Shown one piece after another: positions 49,535-60,520 of a stretch of 64,000 nucleotides of DNA. The notes beneath the pieces are model-generated. The model made no database searches. It had not been told where the DNA came from and was given only the letters and a program-made list of their open reading frames with translations. Location of the stretch: contig QPMI01000551.1 in NCBI GenBank assembly GCA_004431415.1, positions 1-64,000 on the forward strand, in the 5' to 3' direction. This DNA is from Cyanophora paradoxa (taxonomy: Eukaryota; Glaucocystophyceae; Cyanophorales; Cyanophoraceae). Position numbers and translations under genes: made by a program. How positions within the stretch are numbered: position 1 is the stretch's first letter; every line of letters begins with the position of its first letter.

Positions 49535-51684
49535 ATGGCGGCCTTTGTCGTGCCCGTCCCTGCGGGAGCGCACCTTACCCGTGCTCCGTCGACATCCAGC
49601 CGCGCCTGCGCCGCACACAGCCGGACACGTCCGTCGGCGGCTTCGCGCAGCTTCCTGACCGGTGCTGACCGGCAGTCCAGTGGCCTGCCGGTGTTCGAGG
49701 GCCTCGCCGCCGCCCGCCAGATGATCCGCGCCGCCCGCCTTCCGCTGGCCCGCGCTGGCCCGAGCACCATTGTTTGCTCGGCGGAGAAGCAGACCCCGGC
49801 CGAGTCTCGCAACGCTTTCGATGCCTTTGCCAAGTGCGTTGCCCGTGTGATGGGCCATGAAGCGCTGCGAGGCCGCCGGGCCGCGTCGGAGAGGCACCGG
49901 CCGCCCTCACGTGCACGCTCCCCCACCCCGTGCGCGGCTCACATGAACCCCGCAGCGCCGTCAAGGGTGTGTTCGACAGCTCTGAGGCCTTCCGGAAAGG
50001 CTTCATGGCGGCCAGCGTCGCCGCGCTCCTGTTCGCGAGCTCCGTGGACCCGGCAATGGCGGCCAGCGGCGGCCGCGTCGGCGGCTCGAACTTCAACAGC
50101 AGCCGGCAGCAGTCCGCACCCTCCCGCAGCTACAGCGCGCCCTCCTACTCCCAGCCGTGCGCCGCCCGGCGCCTCCGCGCCGCCCGCCGCGCCGCCCAGC
50201 CCTGAGCGGCGCCGCAGATACATCGCGCCCGCCCCCTACGTTCCCTACGGCTACGGGTTCTCTCCCTTCGGCTGGGGCTTCGGCTGGGGCTTCGGTGAGC
50301 GCCCGCCCCGGCCGCCGCCGCCCGGCCGCGCCTCCGCCCCCCGACACGCGCGCGGCGCGCTGCAGGCCCGTCCATCGGTTTCGGTCTGCCCATCGGCGGC
50401 ATCTTCTCGATCTTCCTGTTCATGGCCGTCGCTTCTTTCCTGCTCCGCGCTGGCTCCCGCGTCGTGGGGGGCACTGGCCTCCTCGACGACGAGTACGAGG
50501 CGAGCACCCGCCTTCCCCGCGCCGCGGCGGCCGCGCGCGCCCCTCTGACGCGGGCCCTGGCCCCCGAGCAGATGGCCCCGACCCTGACCGTCGCCGAGCT
50601 CCAAGTCGGGCTGCTGGCGACCGCCGGGCGCACCCTGCAGGTCCGAGCTTCGTCCAGACTGGATCCGATCCCGTGCGGGCGCCGGGATTCGATCGCCGAT
50701 TCGGATTTGATCGCAGGCCGACCTCGAGCGCCTGGCGCGCGACGCGGACACCTCGACCGCCTCCGGCCTCCAGTCCGTCCTCCAGGAGACCTGCCTCTCC
50801 CTCCTCCGCCACCCCGAGTACATCGTGCGCTCCGATCCCGTACCCCCGTCTTCTTTCCACCCCCCCCCTACCCGCCCCGTTCGATCCCGTACCCCGCCCC
50901 CTCGCAGGTGTACGCCGGCGGCAAGTCGAAGACCCTCTCGCTGAACGACGCGGAGACCGAGTTCAACCGCATGTCAGTCTCCGAGCGCGGTGCGTTGCGT
51001 ACCCCGGAAGCGAAGCGAGCCCCCCCTCGCCCTTCCCGCGAATCGCGTACCCCCCGCGCTCCCCTCCCCCCGTCCTGACCTCGTACCCAGGCAAGTTCGA
51101 CGACGAGACCCTCTCCAACGTGCGGGGGCGGCAGAACTCGAAGAAGGAGGTCGTCCGCCTTTCCAAGGGTACCCCTCTGCTCTTTCTCCCCCAAGCCTCC
51201 CGTACCCTTTCGACCGTCCTCCCGGGTACAGACGTTGGCGAGTACATCGTCGTGACTCTGCTCGTCGCCGCTGAGGGCGACATTCGGGACACGCTCCCGA
51301 AGCAGGTGCCCTCTTTCTTTCCTGGGCTCTCGCCCGTCCGCCAGCCTCTCCGGCCCGCTCCGCGCGCGCCGACCGGCCTTGCTCTCCCCCCGCAGGTCCG
51401 CTCTCGCGAGGACCTCATCGCGGTGAGGCGTACCCCTCTGCCTCCGGTCCTCCTGGGCCTATTCTGACCGTCCCCTCCGGCAGGCGCTGCGCGGCCTGGG
51501 CTCCGTCCCCTCGAACTCTCTGTCGGCCGTCGAGGTCCTCTGGACTCCCCAGCAGGTGCCCGGGCGCCCGCCGCCTCTCAAAGAAACGCTTTCGCCTCTT
51601 TTTGACTCCGTACCCCCGAAGGAGGGCGACGTCCTTACTGCGGAGCAGTTCCTTACCGACTACCCCGACCTCCGCATGCTGTAA
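49535..51684 (+). CDS. FLAP1-like DUF1517 thylakoid membrane protein, plastid-targeted
   Basis: Exons 49535-49833, 49956-50156, 50218-50294, 50366-50499, 50572-50640, 50717-50824, 50908-50989, 51091-51168, 51232-51305, 51396-51422, 51484-51555 and 51622-51684 join in phase to give one protein ending in TAA. Residues 1 to about 100 form a Ser/Ala/Arg-rich presequence. Then come a hydrophobic thylakoid-signal-like stretch (FMAASVAALLFASSVDPAMA), the GGRVGGSNF/Ser-Tyr-rich segment, an aromatic/Gly-rich GWGFGWGF run, one membrane span (GIFSIFLFMAVASFLL) and the DUF1517 body (LTVAELQVGLLATAG, LLRHPEYIVYAGG, AETEFNRMSVSERGKFDDE, EYIVVTLLVAAEGD, SAVEVLWTPQ). Plant FLAP1 helps photosynthetic acclimation to fluctuating light; the same role here is inference. 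The 50500-50571 segment could be a GC-AG intron or retained coding sequence, since it is in frame. The very N-terminal exon is less certain. Confidence 0.88.
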
Positions 51685-52405
51685 CGGCGTGACTCAGCCC
51701 GCGGCCAGCCGGCGTCGAACGGATCGGACCGGCGCTTAGTCTCGAGTTTTGACCTTCTTGATCTTCGCCCCTGCAGAGTAGATGTAGCTAGTGCGTGCCT
51801 AGGCTTGTGAATTACGCTGTGCAGTGCAGTCCTTGGCCTCCTCGCCAAAGCTGCAGTCCCGCCGGAACGCGCAGCGCTGCACAGAGCTCGAGCGGGTTCA
51901 CTGTCTTACTTACTTATTGCTCAAAATTCGAGTTGCAAGTGCAGGAGAGGGGTCCGGATCCGGACAAAATTGGGGTCTCAACCTTACGGCTACTAATATC
52001 AATGTACGCACTACGTACACACTGTTCATAGACAGGTACAAGGGAGCCGTCGCGAGGCAAAATCAGGAACTGCCGGCACTGTTTAGCTGATTATAACAGG
52101 GCGGTCGCTACTTGAAAGAAGGGGGAGGGGGCATCTTTCGGTTCCTGGAGGTCCGAAGTCCGAGGGCCTGGCCAGATGAAGGGCCAGAGCGAACAGAGAA
52201 GGGACGGGTCGCGTACGGGGGAGCAAAATTGGCGTCTGCTACGGATAGACAGACAAACTGCGGGTGGAGAGGCACACTGCGAGAAAGATCTTGATGATAC
52301 AAGCGTGATATACTAGAAACGCTGAAAAGGTGCGAGCGAATAGAGAGCCAAGCCGAGAATAGAACGAGAAGAGGAAGAGCTGTAATAATAAGTCCTGCGA
52401 TACGG
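51685..52405. other. Convergent intergenic region
   Basis: About 720 bp between the 3' ends of the FLAP1-like gene (plus) and the CBM20 gene (minus). It is more AT-rich than the flanking exons. I see no ORF with family features and no RNA gene. It presumably holds both 3' UTRs. Confidence 0.5.
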
Positions 52406-53580
52406 CTAGTGGAAGGTGACTGCGTGGAGGCCGGCGAAGGGGATGGCCGCCACGACGGGCTTCAAGTGCTGCTGGGCGGACGGGGCGAGCCAGAGCGCGG
52501 GCACACGGCCTGGGCGCGGTGCTTCCTCGTCCGAATCGTCGGGAGACGAGTCGAGGCCGCCGCCGGCGTGCCACGAGGCCGGCGCGGCCGGCGGCGTCGA
52601 GCTGGCCCAGTGCAGGCGGTGCTCCCGCTCCGCCTCACTCTCCAGCTCCGGGTCCTCGTTGATGCGTGGCAGCGAGAGCGAGCGGCACCGGCGGACCGGC
52701 CGGCGGATCGGGATCGGCTGCGGCTGCGGCTGGAGGCCCCCGACGGGGACGGAGCGGCCGCGGGTGAGCGGCGAGGCGAAGATGTTGTTGTTGCCCGGGA
52801 GGGGTCGGAAGGCGGGTTGCTGCGGGGCCCCGCGGGTGGGAACGCCCGCGGAGAGCAGAATAACGCGGCCCGGGAGCTGAGGGAACGAGGACGGGGCGAG
52901 TGGCTGGACCGGGGCCGGCGGGATGACCGTCGAGGGGACCGGCGCCGCGAGGCGGAACGCGGAGTGCGGGAGATCGGCGCGGATGTGCTGCGAGAGAGAC
53001 GAATGAGGCAAGGAAGAGCAAAGGGAGCCGGAACGGAAGTACACGGAAGCCCTCACCAAAGACTCCTGGACGCTCGCATCCGCCGACGAGAAAACGAAAG
53101 AGAACGACGCCAGGAAAGAGGTGGGACGCTCGAGGGGCGAGAAACCCATGGAAGCCTGCCAGAGAACAGGTCAGACGAGTCCGGACGCAAGCGAGAGACC
53201 CGACGAACCTCGGGCACGTCGACTATCAGAACGCGATTGCCAGAGAACTGCTCCCAGTCCTGCCGCCCAGAGCCGCGAACGACGACACTGCGAAAATGGC
53301 GGGAGAGTCAGATGCATGAAAAAACACCGCAAGCTCGCCGCCCGGCGACGACGTACGCTTTCAATTCAAGGACCCACGACTGCCGGTCGTTGGCCGCGTC
53401 CACCTCGCGCTCAATGACTACCGAGTTGCTCCATGTGGGCCAGGAGTGGCCGTCGAGCTTCAGTCCGTGCGAGGGCGCCCAGCTTCCGAGCTCGGCGCAG
53501 CTGCCCGTGACGACGAGGCCGTCCCCGAAATTCGTCGAGTTGCACTGAACGCTGAAGGAAAGGCAAAGTGTTTGCCTCAT
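52406..53580 (-). CDS. CBM20 starch-binding domain protein
   Basis: Start ATG at 53,580; exons 53580-53357, 53287-53209 and 53155-52406 join in phase. The first two exons form a CBM20 domain: CLSFSVQCNSTNFGDGLVVT, GSCAELGSWAPSHGLKL, WPTWSNSVVIE, SWVLELKAVVV, then WEQFSGNRVLIVDVPE. The conserved Trp residues (LGSW, W in DWEQF) and the GNR motif before the last strand are those used to bind glucan. An optional 69-nt in-frame intron (gtgagg...cag, about 53,060-52,990) may remove a Ser/Phe-rich piece. The rest is a Pro/Arg-rich, then Glu/Asp-rich disordered tail with no catalytic domain. CBM20 proteins without an enzyme domain usually scaffold or regulate alpha-glucan metabolism. No signal peptide is evident, which suggests an intracellular glucan target, but this is inference. 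Confidence 0.82.
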
Positions 53581-54725
53581 TGCAGAGTCGCTGAAGACGC
53601 CGCAAACCAATGCTATGCTGGAACAGCGATCACAATTCTACGCCCGCGTTCACGCCACGGCGACAAGCGAGCTGATCTGCGAGTCAATAGGAAGCCCGTG
53701 AGCAGAGAATACGCCTAAAACCGCGAAGTTCGCCCGAACCTGCGGAAACGACGCCGCTGCGGCCGCCCTTCACTAACAACGCTGCCGGCCGATGAAGGAA
53801 GGCGATGGAGAGGCCCGCGAGCTGGGCGGCGAGCTCTGATGCGCCGAAGTTGCTGTTTACTGCTTTTCAAGCGCCGAAGAAGCGGCGTACGCGAGATCCC
53901 GACACGCTGCGCTGGGCGCGTTGAAGCGCGCTGATGTGGCGCGCTGGGGCTGCTGCTCTGGCGTCCAAATGCTCCTCTTGTAGTGGACGCGCGTTTGGCA
54001 CGATGCGGCCCGAGCCGAAGCCCCGATGACGCCGCGCGAATCTGGGCCGCTCACGGTCTGCGGCCAGAAACGAGTGCTTTGCAGCGCCTGTACCCCAGAA
54101 TTCGAGTGGGGGGAATGGATCCAGTCGACAAAGAGCGATTAATTGACTTCGAATTCGAAAATCCCCACGATCCGATCGATCGCGATCGCGTCGATATCGA
54201 ATCGCCAGCGCGCGCGCGCTATAGATTAGTTAGCGCTAGCGCCGCCTAGCGGCCGCGCCGCGGCGTGCGGCCGCGCCGCGCGCGGGCCGGGCGCCGGCGC
54301 AGCGCGCTAGCGCTCTATAGCTATGCGCTGTCGCGCCAGACTGACCAGACTACGGCCCGGCGGTACCGGTGCATGCAGCATGCGCAGCGCCAGCGCTTGC
54401 CGCAGTGCGGCTGCCCCCGGCCCTGCGCGCAGGCTTCGAACGCTCACGAATTCGATTCGTTTGATCAACGGGCCGCGGCTTCATCTGATTGTCGAAGCCT
54501 TGAAGTTAAGCCTTGACTCGGCCGTGCGAGTCGCAGCGTGAAACTTCAGTGCAAACGCCGCATTTACAAGTTAGATTCACTTCACTTCGAAGCTTATCAA
54601 GCGCAATTGCGCGCCGCGGCGCGTCGCAGACTTCATCATCTACATCTAAATAGCTAATATAAACTTTAAAGTCCTCTGCTTACTTCGTATACGACAAGCA
54701 GCAGCGCCCCTCGCGATCGCGCCGC
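53581..54725. other. Intergenic region with palindrome-rich segment
   Basis: About 1.1 kb between the CBM20 start and the end of the CHASE gene. A short minus-strand open stretch (AGLSIAFLHRPAALLV, about 53,820-53,730) could be an upstream exon, but it has no start codon I can place. From about 54,160 to 54,320 the sequence is a chain of short palindromes (GATCGATCGCGATCGCG, GCGCGCGCGC, CTAGCGCTAGCG, GCGGCCGCGCCGCGGC). No RNA gene is recognised. Confidence 0.45.
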
Positions 54726-57700
54726 CTACGGCGCCGGCGCAGGGGCGACGGTGCCGCCGCGGGGGAAGGAGGCTCCGGATCCTGACGGGGGCGGCCGCCG
54801 CCGGTCCCGCTCCCGCTCCCGCTCACGCTCCGGCTCGCCCCGGGCCGTCGCCGACACGCCGGCGCCCCTGGGGCTGGGGGGATCGCCCGCCGCGCGTCCG
54901 CTCGCCGGGGCCGGCAGCGCGGCCTCGGCGCCCGCCCCCGGCGCCGCCCCCGCCCGCCCACGACGGCGTAGGCAGCCCCGCCGGCGCGGGCCCCGCGGGG
55001 CGTGCGGCCCTCCCGCGCGCCACCGCACGATGGATCTGCGCGCACGCCGGCGCGCGGCGTCAGCGCGGCCTCTCCAGGCGCGGGCCGGGCGAGCAGGGCC
55101 AGCTCGCCGGCCGGCCGGCCTGGACGGGCGCACCGGATCCCGATGCGAATGAGGAAATAAATCGCGAGGAAGTTGGAGCAGATCGTTCCTGTGCCCCCGA
55201 GACCCGGTCAGCGCCGCACATTTCAACCGAGGAGCTCAGCGGGGGGTACGCCAACGCTCACCGAAGAGGCTGAGCAGGAGGAACGCGGTCGGAATGACTG
55301 CGCTCTGCCGCGCTGAGATGTACCCCTGCGAAAAGAGATCCGTACCCCCGAAACAAAGCGGGCGGTGGGGGTACCCCAGCGCACCCGCCGGGCGACTATG
55401 AGCAACTGCCAGCGGGCCTGCGCGGCCCCGGGCGGGGCGGGGCGCGTCGGGACGCGCCCCGGGCCCTGGAGCGGCGCGGGCTGGAAAGGGGGGGGGGGTA
55501 CGGCACACGTTCTCGCCCATGGAGAGGTGAACGGCCCGGGAGACGTCGCCCGAGGCCAGGATCGCCTCGGGGGTAGCCCGCTGCGCCTTCTCCGTCGTGT
55601 CGTACGCCCCTGCGCGCCCGGTACCCCCCCGAAGGACGTCGTCGGCCGAGCCCGCCTGCGCGGCGCGGCCGCGGCCCCGCGCCCTTTTTTACGCACCGGG
55701 AAGCGACCCCTCGCCTCGGCTCATACCGAGGAACTCCCACGCCTGCGGCGGAAATCAGTCGGGAGGAGAACGGAAGCGTAAGAAAGCGGGGGGAGGGGGT
55801 ACCGGCGGGTCCTCGTTGATGTTGCGGAAGAGGAAGAGGTCGATCTGGCGGGGGAAAGGAGTGAGGCAGGGTACGGGGCGGTGCGGGAGTAGAGGCGCAC
55901 GTCAATGAGGTCGCTCTTACGGTACTCCCGCGTGCTCTCCAGCACCTCCCACAGCTAAAAATAGCAACCGGGGGTATGAATTTGGGCGGGACGCGACGAG
56001 GTAAGGGGGAGGGTAGGAACCTTTGCGGTCCCAGTGATCTGCGGCCGCGCGGGGGCTTCAGCGGGGGGTACGAGTACGGTACAGGAGGCGGGCGGGCGGC
56101 AGGGTACGCACGAGGCCGTAGAAAGCCTTGGAGAGTGACTTCAGGGGGGTGATGACGCCGCTGGCGGTCTGGGGGCCGGGAAAGCGTGAGAAGGAGGGAG
56201 GGGTCAAAGACCGCTACTCGTATGCAAAGAAGTCCGACGGCCCCAAAGAGCAGAGAATCTCGCTGATCTATCGCCGATCTACCGCGTCTCCTCTCGGCTA
56301 AAAACCCAGCGAGGCCGGCGCCTACCACGTAGAGCGGGGACTGGAGGGCGACGCCGATTCGGTAGTCGAACTGGACGAGCTTCAGGGCCCCCGTGTACGT
56401 GAACTGAGGGGGGGGAGAAGTCAGATCAGGCGAGGTCAGATGGACGGGGCGGCGGGCGGGCGGGCGGGCGGGCGGACCCCGCCGGTGTCGCGGCAGGTGT
56501 AGATGAGCGAGCGGCGGGCCCCTTCGCTGGGGGCCCCCACGTCGAGCATGTAGGCCGACTCGCTGAAGGGATCTGCGGTGGGGAGGGGGCGAGGTGGAGG
56601 AGGAATGAGTAGTGGGCGGGAAAGGTGGAGGGAGGAGGAGGGGAGGGGCACGGATCGCGATGATGGGGAAGTAGTCGGCGTGGTCGTTGGAAACGGCGGG
56701 GGGGCCCGTCGTCTGGCGCTCCACGAACTTCTTTCCTGGGGGGGGGGGGGGGGAGGGGGGGGAGGGGGGTAGAGGTTGGAGCAGGGAGGGGGTAGTACCC
56801 GAGAACGCCTCCATCGTGGCGCGCTCGCTGTGCGGTACCCGCTTCACCAGGCTCACCTGGGGGTACGGTGTCGTCAGGAAGAAAAGGGGGGGAAGGGGGG
56901 TAGGCGCGTACGGTAGCTATGTCGGTTGAGTGCCACAGCGATTGGGGTCCGCTGGGCGGGAGGTACCGTGAGGAGGCGAGAGGGGTACGCGGGCGCGGGA
57001 GGGGTACGTGAATTTCTTGAAGGCGTCGATGGCGCCGGCGACGTCGTCGGCTCGAATCTCCGCGGAGCCTGCCGGGGGTACGCGGTCGGACCGGAGCTGC
57101 GCGGGACACCGCGCCGCGCCTCGCACCCAGGTGGTTGCTCATCATGGAGACGAAACTGGGGTACGCCGCGCGTCAGGGAGAGGGTGCGGCGCACGGGGGT
57201 CCAGGCGGCGTACACTTCGAGCTGGTCGAGGGAGGTGCGGATGGCGGATGTCACGACCTGGGGAAGAGGGGCGGGCTCGATCGCCGGGGGTACACCACGG
57301 CAGCGGGGCAAGGCGCGGGGGGGTACGAGGGAAGGCAGACCTGCGAGGTTTCCTGGAAGTGCTCCCCCACGAGGCGCGCCTCGTCTGCGGGGAGGGGGGG
57401 ATGAGGCGGGGGGGGGTACGCGGTCAACAGGGCGGAGCGGGGTACCGTAGCGCGAGAGGAAGAACTTCGCGAGACCGAAAGAGATCGCGATGACGGCCAC
57501 GATCGAGAGGTTCACCTGATCCGCGGGGGTCAGGAGGGGCGCGCTCACCTGAGGCCGGGGCCGCCAGACCGCGGCCGCGGCTAGGGGGGCGCGCACGGCG
57601 TTTGCGTTTCGGCGGTACCACGAGAGCCGTTTGTCGGCAGAGCGGGCGCTGTCGGCGGCGGCGCTCGTGTCGGCCTCGTCGCGCCCGCGGGCGGTGGCGG

Positions 57701-58406
57701 CGCCGTCGCCCGGCCCGGCCCGACGCGACCCGAAAGTCGGGCTCCGCGCGTCGTCCAGCGGAGACCGTTGCGGCTCGCGACCCGAGCGGCCCGTCTGCGC
57801 CCCCGAGCGGCTTCCGCAGTGGCAGTCGCAGGCGCAGCGGCCGCTCCTGTGGCCGTTTGCAGCGGGGTCCGCCGCGGGGAGCGCCCCCGGGGGCGGCTGC
57901 CCGGTCGACGCCGGCCGCTGCCTCAGGTTCGAGCTGGATCTGTTCGCGCTGCGCCCCGACGGCGCGTCGGGCCCCCGCGGCGCGCCGCCGCTCTCTGCCG
58001 GCAGCGAGTCGCGCTCCCTCCAGCTTCCGCCGCGCTCCCACACTGCGAGGCTCGGCTCAGCGGCGCCGGCAGAGCCGCAAAGCCGCGAGATAAGCAATCT
58101 GGGCCGCGGGCACGCACGGGCCATGACTGCGGGGGCGCGGCGGGCGTCGCGCCCCGCCTCGGCAGCCGTGCTCGTCCCAGCCTCCGCCTCACGCCTCAGC
58201 GCCGCGGATCTGGACAAGCCGGCGAGCCCCTCGCCCTTGGGACTTCGGCTCCGCGAATTGCTGCGCCCGCTGTGCGAGTTGCTGCGCCCGCTGCGCGCCG
58301 TCTGGCCAGAGCGGCTCGTCCGGGGCCTCGGGTCTTCGGGTCCCAGTTCCAGCGGCGGCAGCCTGTGCATTCGCCGCATCGACGGGGTCTCGGTGTTGTG
58401 CTCCAT
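54726..58406 (-). CDS. CHASE-domain membrane protein without visible kinase or cyclase
   Basis: Start ATG 58,406. The first exon (to 57,446) encodes about 290 residues of Ser/Arg-rich cytosolic sequence with a Cys cluster (CACDCHC), then one membrane span (VNLSIVAVIAISFGLAKFF). Later exons give DEARLVGEHFQETSQ, SAIRTSLDQLEVYAAWTPV and IRADDVAGAIDAFKKF. The core CHASE motifs follow: VSLVKRVPHSERATMEAF, FVERQTTG, DYFPIIAI, YMLDVGAPSEGARRSL, YTCRDTGG and LVQFDYRIGVALQSPLYV. After LKSLSKAFYGL and EVLESTREYRKSD comes a second long hydrophobic segment (VIPTAFLLLSLFGTICSNF, LAIYFLIRIGI), and a basic Ala/Pro-rich tail ends in TAG at 54,726. CHASE is the extracellular ligand-sensing domain of cytokinin-type histidine kinases and some cyclases. 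Here no HisKA, HATPase, receiver, GGDEF or cyclase domain is visible after it. Exon boundaries in the C-terminal third are approximate. Confidence 0.72.
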
Positions 58407-58622
58407 GCCGTGCGCCGGGCCCTAAGGCCTGGCCCGGTGTGCCGAACACAAGCTGAGGGTCGGTCTTGGGCTCCTACCACGAGGCTCGTGCTGCAGATTC
58501 CAGCGCAGGCTGCGTAGCCGATAAAGCGCTACGGTTGTCAATCGTTACTGTCGGAGTCTTCCCAAGCGACTAAGCTGCGACTAAGCAGCGACACTGGGGG
58601 GTACAGGGCCGAACCGAGCTTT
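58407..58622. promoter_or_regulatory. Short divergent promoter region, CHASE and F-box genes
   Basis: Only 216 bp separate the start codons of the minus-strand CHASE gene and the plus-strand F-box gene, so both transcripts must start within it or inside very short leaders. I see no TATA box. A repeated GACTAAGC/ACTAAGCA motif occurs near 58,567-58,586. Confidence 0.5.
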
Positions 58623-60520
58623 ATGGAGCGCCCCGGCAAGCGGGCCCGCGGCGGCGGCGAGCACGGTGCCGAGTTATTGCCAACGTGCCCAACGCCCGCC
58701 GCAGACGGCGACCACACTGCCGCGCTGCCACCGGAGCTACTCTCCACCATCTTCAGCCACCTCGGCATACGCGAGCGCTTCTACGTCGCCTCGGTCAGCA
58801 AAAGATGGCGGTCAGCTGCGCTAGAGCCGCCCCACTCGACCGAACTCAACCTGACGTATGCTTCCGTCCCCGAGCCGAGTCTAAGCACCCATGGCCACAT
58901 GTGATGCCCGGTTTGCGCAGAGTCTGGGCGGACGTGTCGGATAGCGAGGCCCGCGCTGCCCTGCTGCGCCCCGAAGTCGACTGGCCCGGCCGCTGGGCCC
59001 TCCGAATTCCCGAGCTCGAGGGGATGGACGGAGGGGCGTCGGCGGAGGCCGCCGCGGAGCTGATCGCCCTCACGCCGCTCGCTCTCTCTGTGGCCGAGGC
59101 GGCTCTCGTGCTTCGGCACCCGCTCAGCGCGGCGGCCCGGGCGCTGCGCCTGACCGTCCTCTTCGCCGCCAGCGACGCGCTCGAAGCGGAAGGGCGCGTC
59201 CCGCTCCTGGCTCCCGTCCTGGACGCGGCGCCGCCCTCGGTCTCCTCGCTCCGGGTCGCGGCGCCGGGGCAGCCGCGCCTGCGCGCCCCCCGCCTGGGCT
59301 TCCTCCTCGGCCTCCGCTCCCCCCTTAGGGTCCCCGGCCTGCGCGAGATTTCGATCACGTGCTTCTCGGGCCACTCCGCTATGATCGACGCCGAGGACGT
59401 GCGCTCGCGTCCCGCCGGCGCCCCTTTCTTCTCTCGGGCTGCCAGCTGACCGGCCGGCCGCGCGGCGCCGCAGCTGCTGCCCCCCCGTGGCCCCCTCCGC
59501 GTCGCGTCGCTCTCCTGCCGGAGCGGCGAAGCCCTGGGCGCCCTCGCCAACGCCGGCGTGGGGGTACGGCACCTCTCGCTCCGGGGCGGCTCGGACGGCG
59601 CGGACGGCGCGGGGTACGCCCTCCATCCCCCTTCCTCCCCCCTTCTCTCTTCGACGATTAGCGCGCAGACGCCTCCGGATCGGCCCGGCGGAGGCCCGAG
59701 CCGCCGCGTCGCTCCTTAGCCCCGCCGCCGGCGCCCCGCCCCCCGGGGCGCGCGGCCCCTCGCTTGGCCTGGCCAGCTGCGCCCTCCCCGACGCCCCCGC
59801 CTGGCCGCCCGACGCCCTTCTCGGCCTCGGGCAGTGCGCGCTCGCCTCACCCCTGCCCCCACCCCCGCTCTCCGCGCCTGAGCTTCCCGCGCGCTTGCGC
59901 ACGCGCCCCCGCAGACTTGTGGTCGAGAACTGCCCCCTCCGCCCCAGCGCGCTCGACTGGATCGTCCGTGCGCGCTGTACCCCGGCCCCCTTGCGTTAGT
60001 CTGCCTCGGCCGCGTGCCGTGCTGAGGCCCCCGCGCGCCGCCCGCAGGCGGAGCCCACGCCGCCTCGCTCCGAGCGCTGCTGATCGCCGACTGCCCGCTG
60101 GAGGGCGTGACGCCCCCCGGGCTCCTGGCCTCCCTGTCGGGCCTGCGGGAGGGCACGCGGGTTCGGATCGTGCCCCGCGGCTGGCCCCTGGACTCCCTGT
60201 GCGAGGTTCGTACACAGAGAACAGCGCTGTATGCGTCGTCTGCGGGGCTGAAGTTGGACGTCGGTACCTCGCAGGTGCTGAACGCGATCACGGCCTCCTC
60301 GCGCCTCCTAAAGGACGTGGACGTGCGCTGCGAGCCGGAGGCCACCGGCGGGGCGCTGCGCGAGGCCTTCAGCCGCTACCGCGTCGTCCGGGTCCGCGTG
60401 AACTTGCTCGCACTGCGGCAGAGTCTTCGTGGGCATAATAATTTAATTGCAATTTCATACCTCTTCGGATGTCATATCGCTCCGCCCGCGTCGCGTCGCC
60501 GCCTTTTAGCAGATCCATGA
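58623..60520 (+). CDS. F-box protein with leucine-rich-repeat-like C-terminus
   Basis: Start ATG 58,623; exons 58623-58855, 58921-59398, 59474-59613, from 59669, from about 60,049, and a last exon from about 60,274, all joining in phase. Residues about 35-70 form an F-box (ALPPELLSTIFSHLGIRERF, YVASVSKRWRSAALEP), the module that binds SKP1 in SCF ubiquitin ligases. After it come irregular Leu/Ala-rich segments with LRR-like spacing (LRLTVLFAASDAL, LREISITCFSGHSAM, VRHLSLRGGSD, RRLVVENCPLRPSALDWIV, LRALLIADCPLEGVTPPGLL). This is the plan of FBXL-type substrate receptors, though the repeats are too degenerate to count exactly. The last exon reads to a stop at 60,520, its final 40 residues are less convincing, and an earlier unresolved splice is possible. 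Substrate unknown. Confidence 0.75.
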
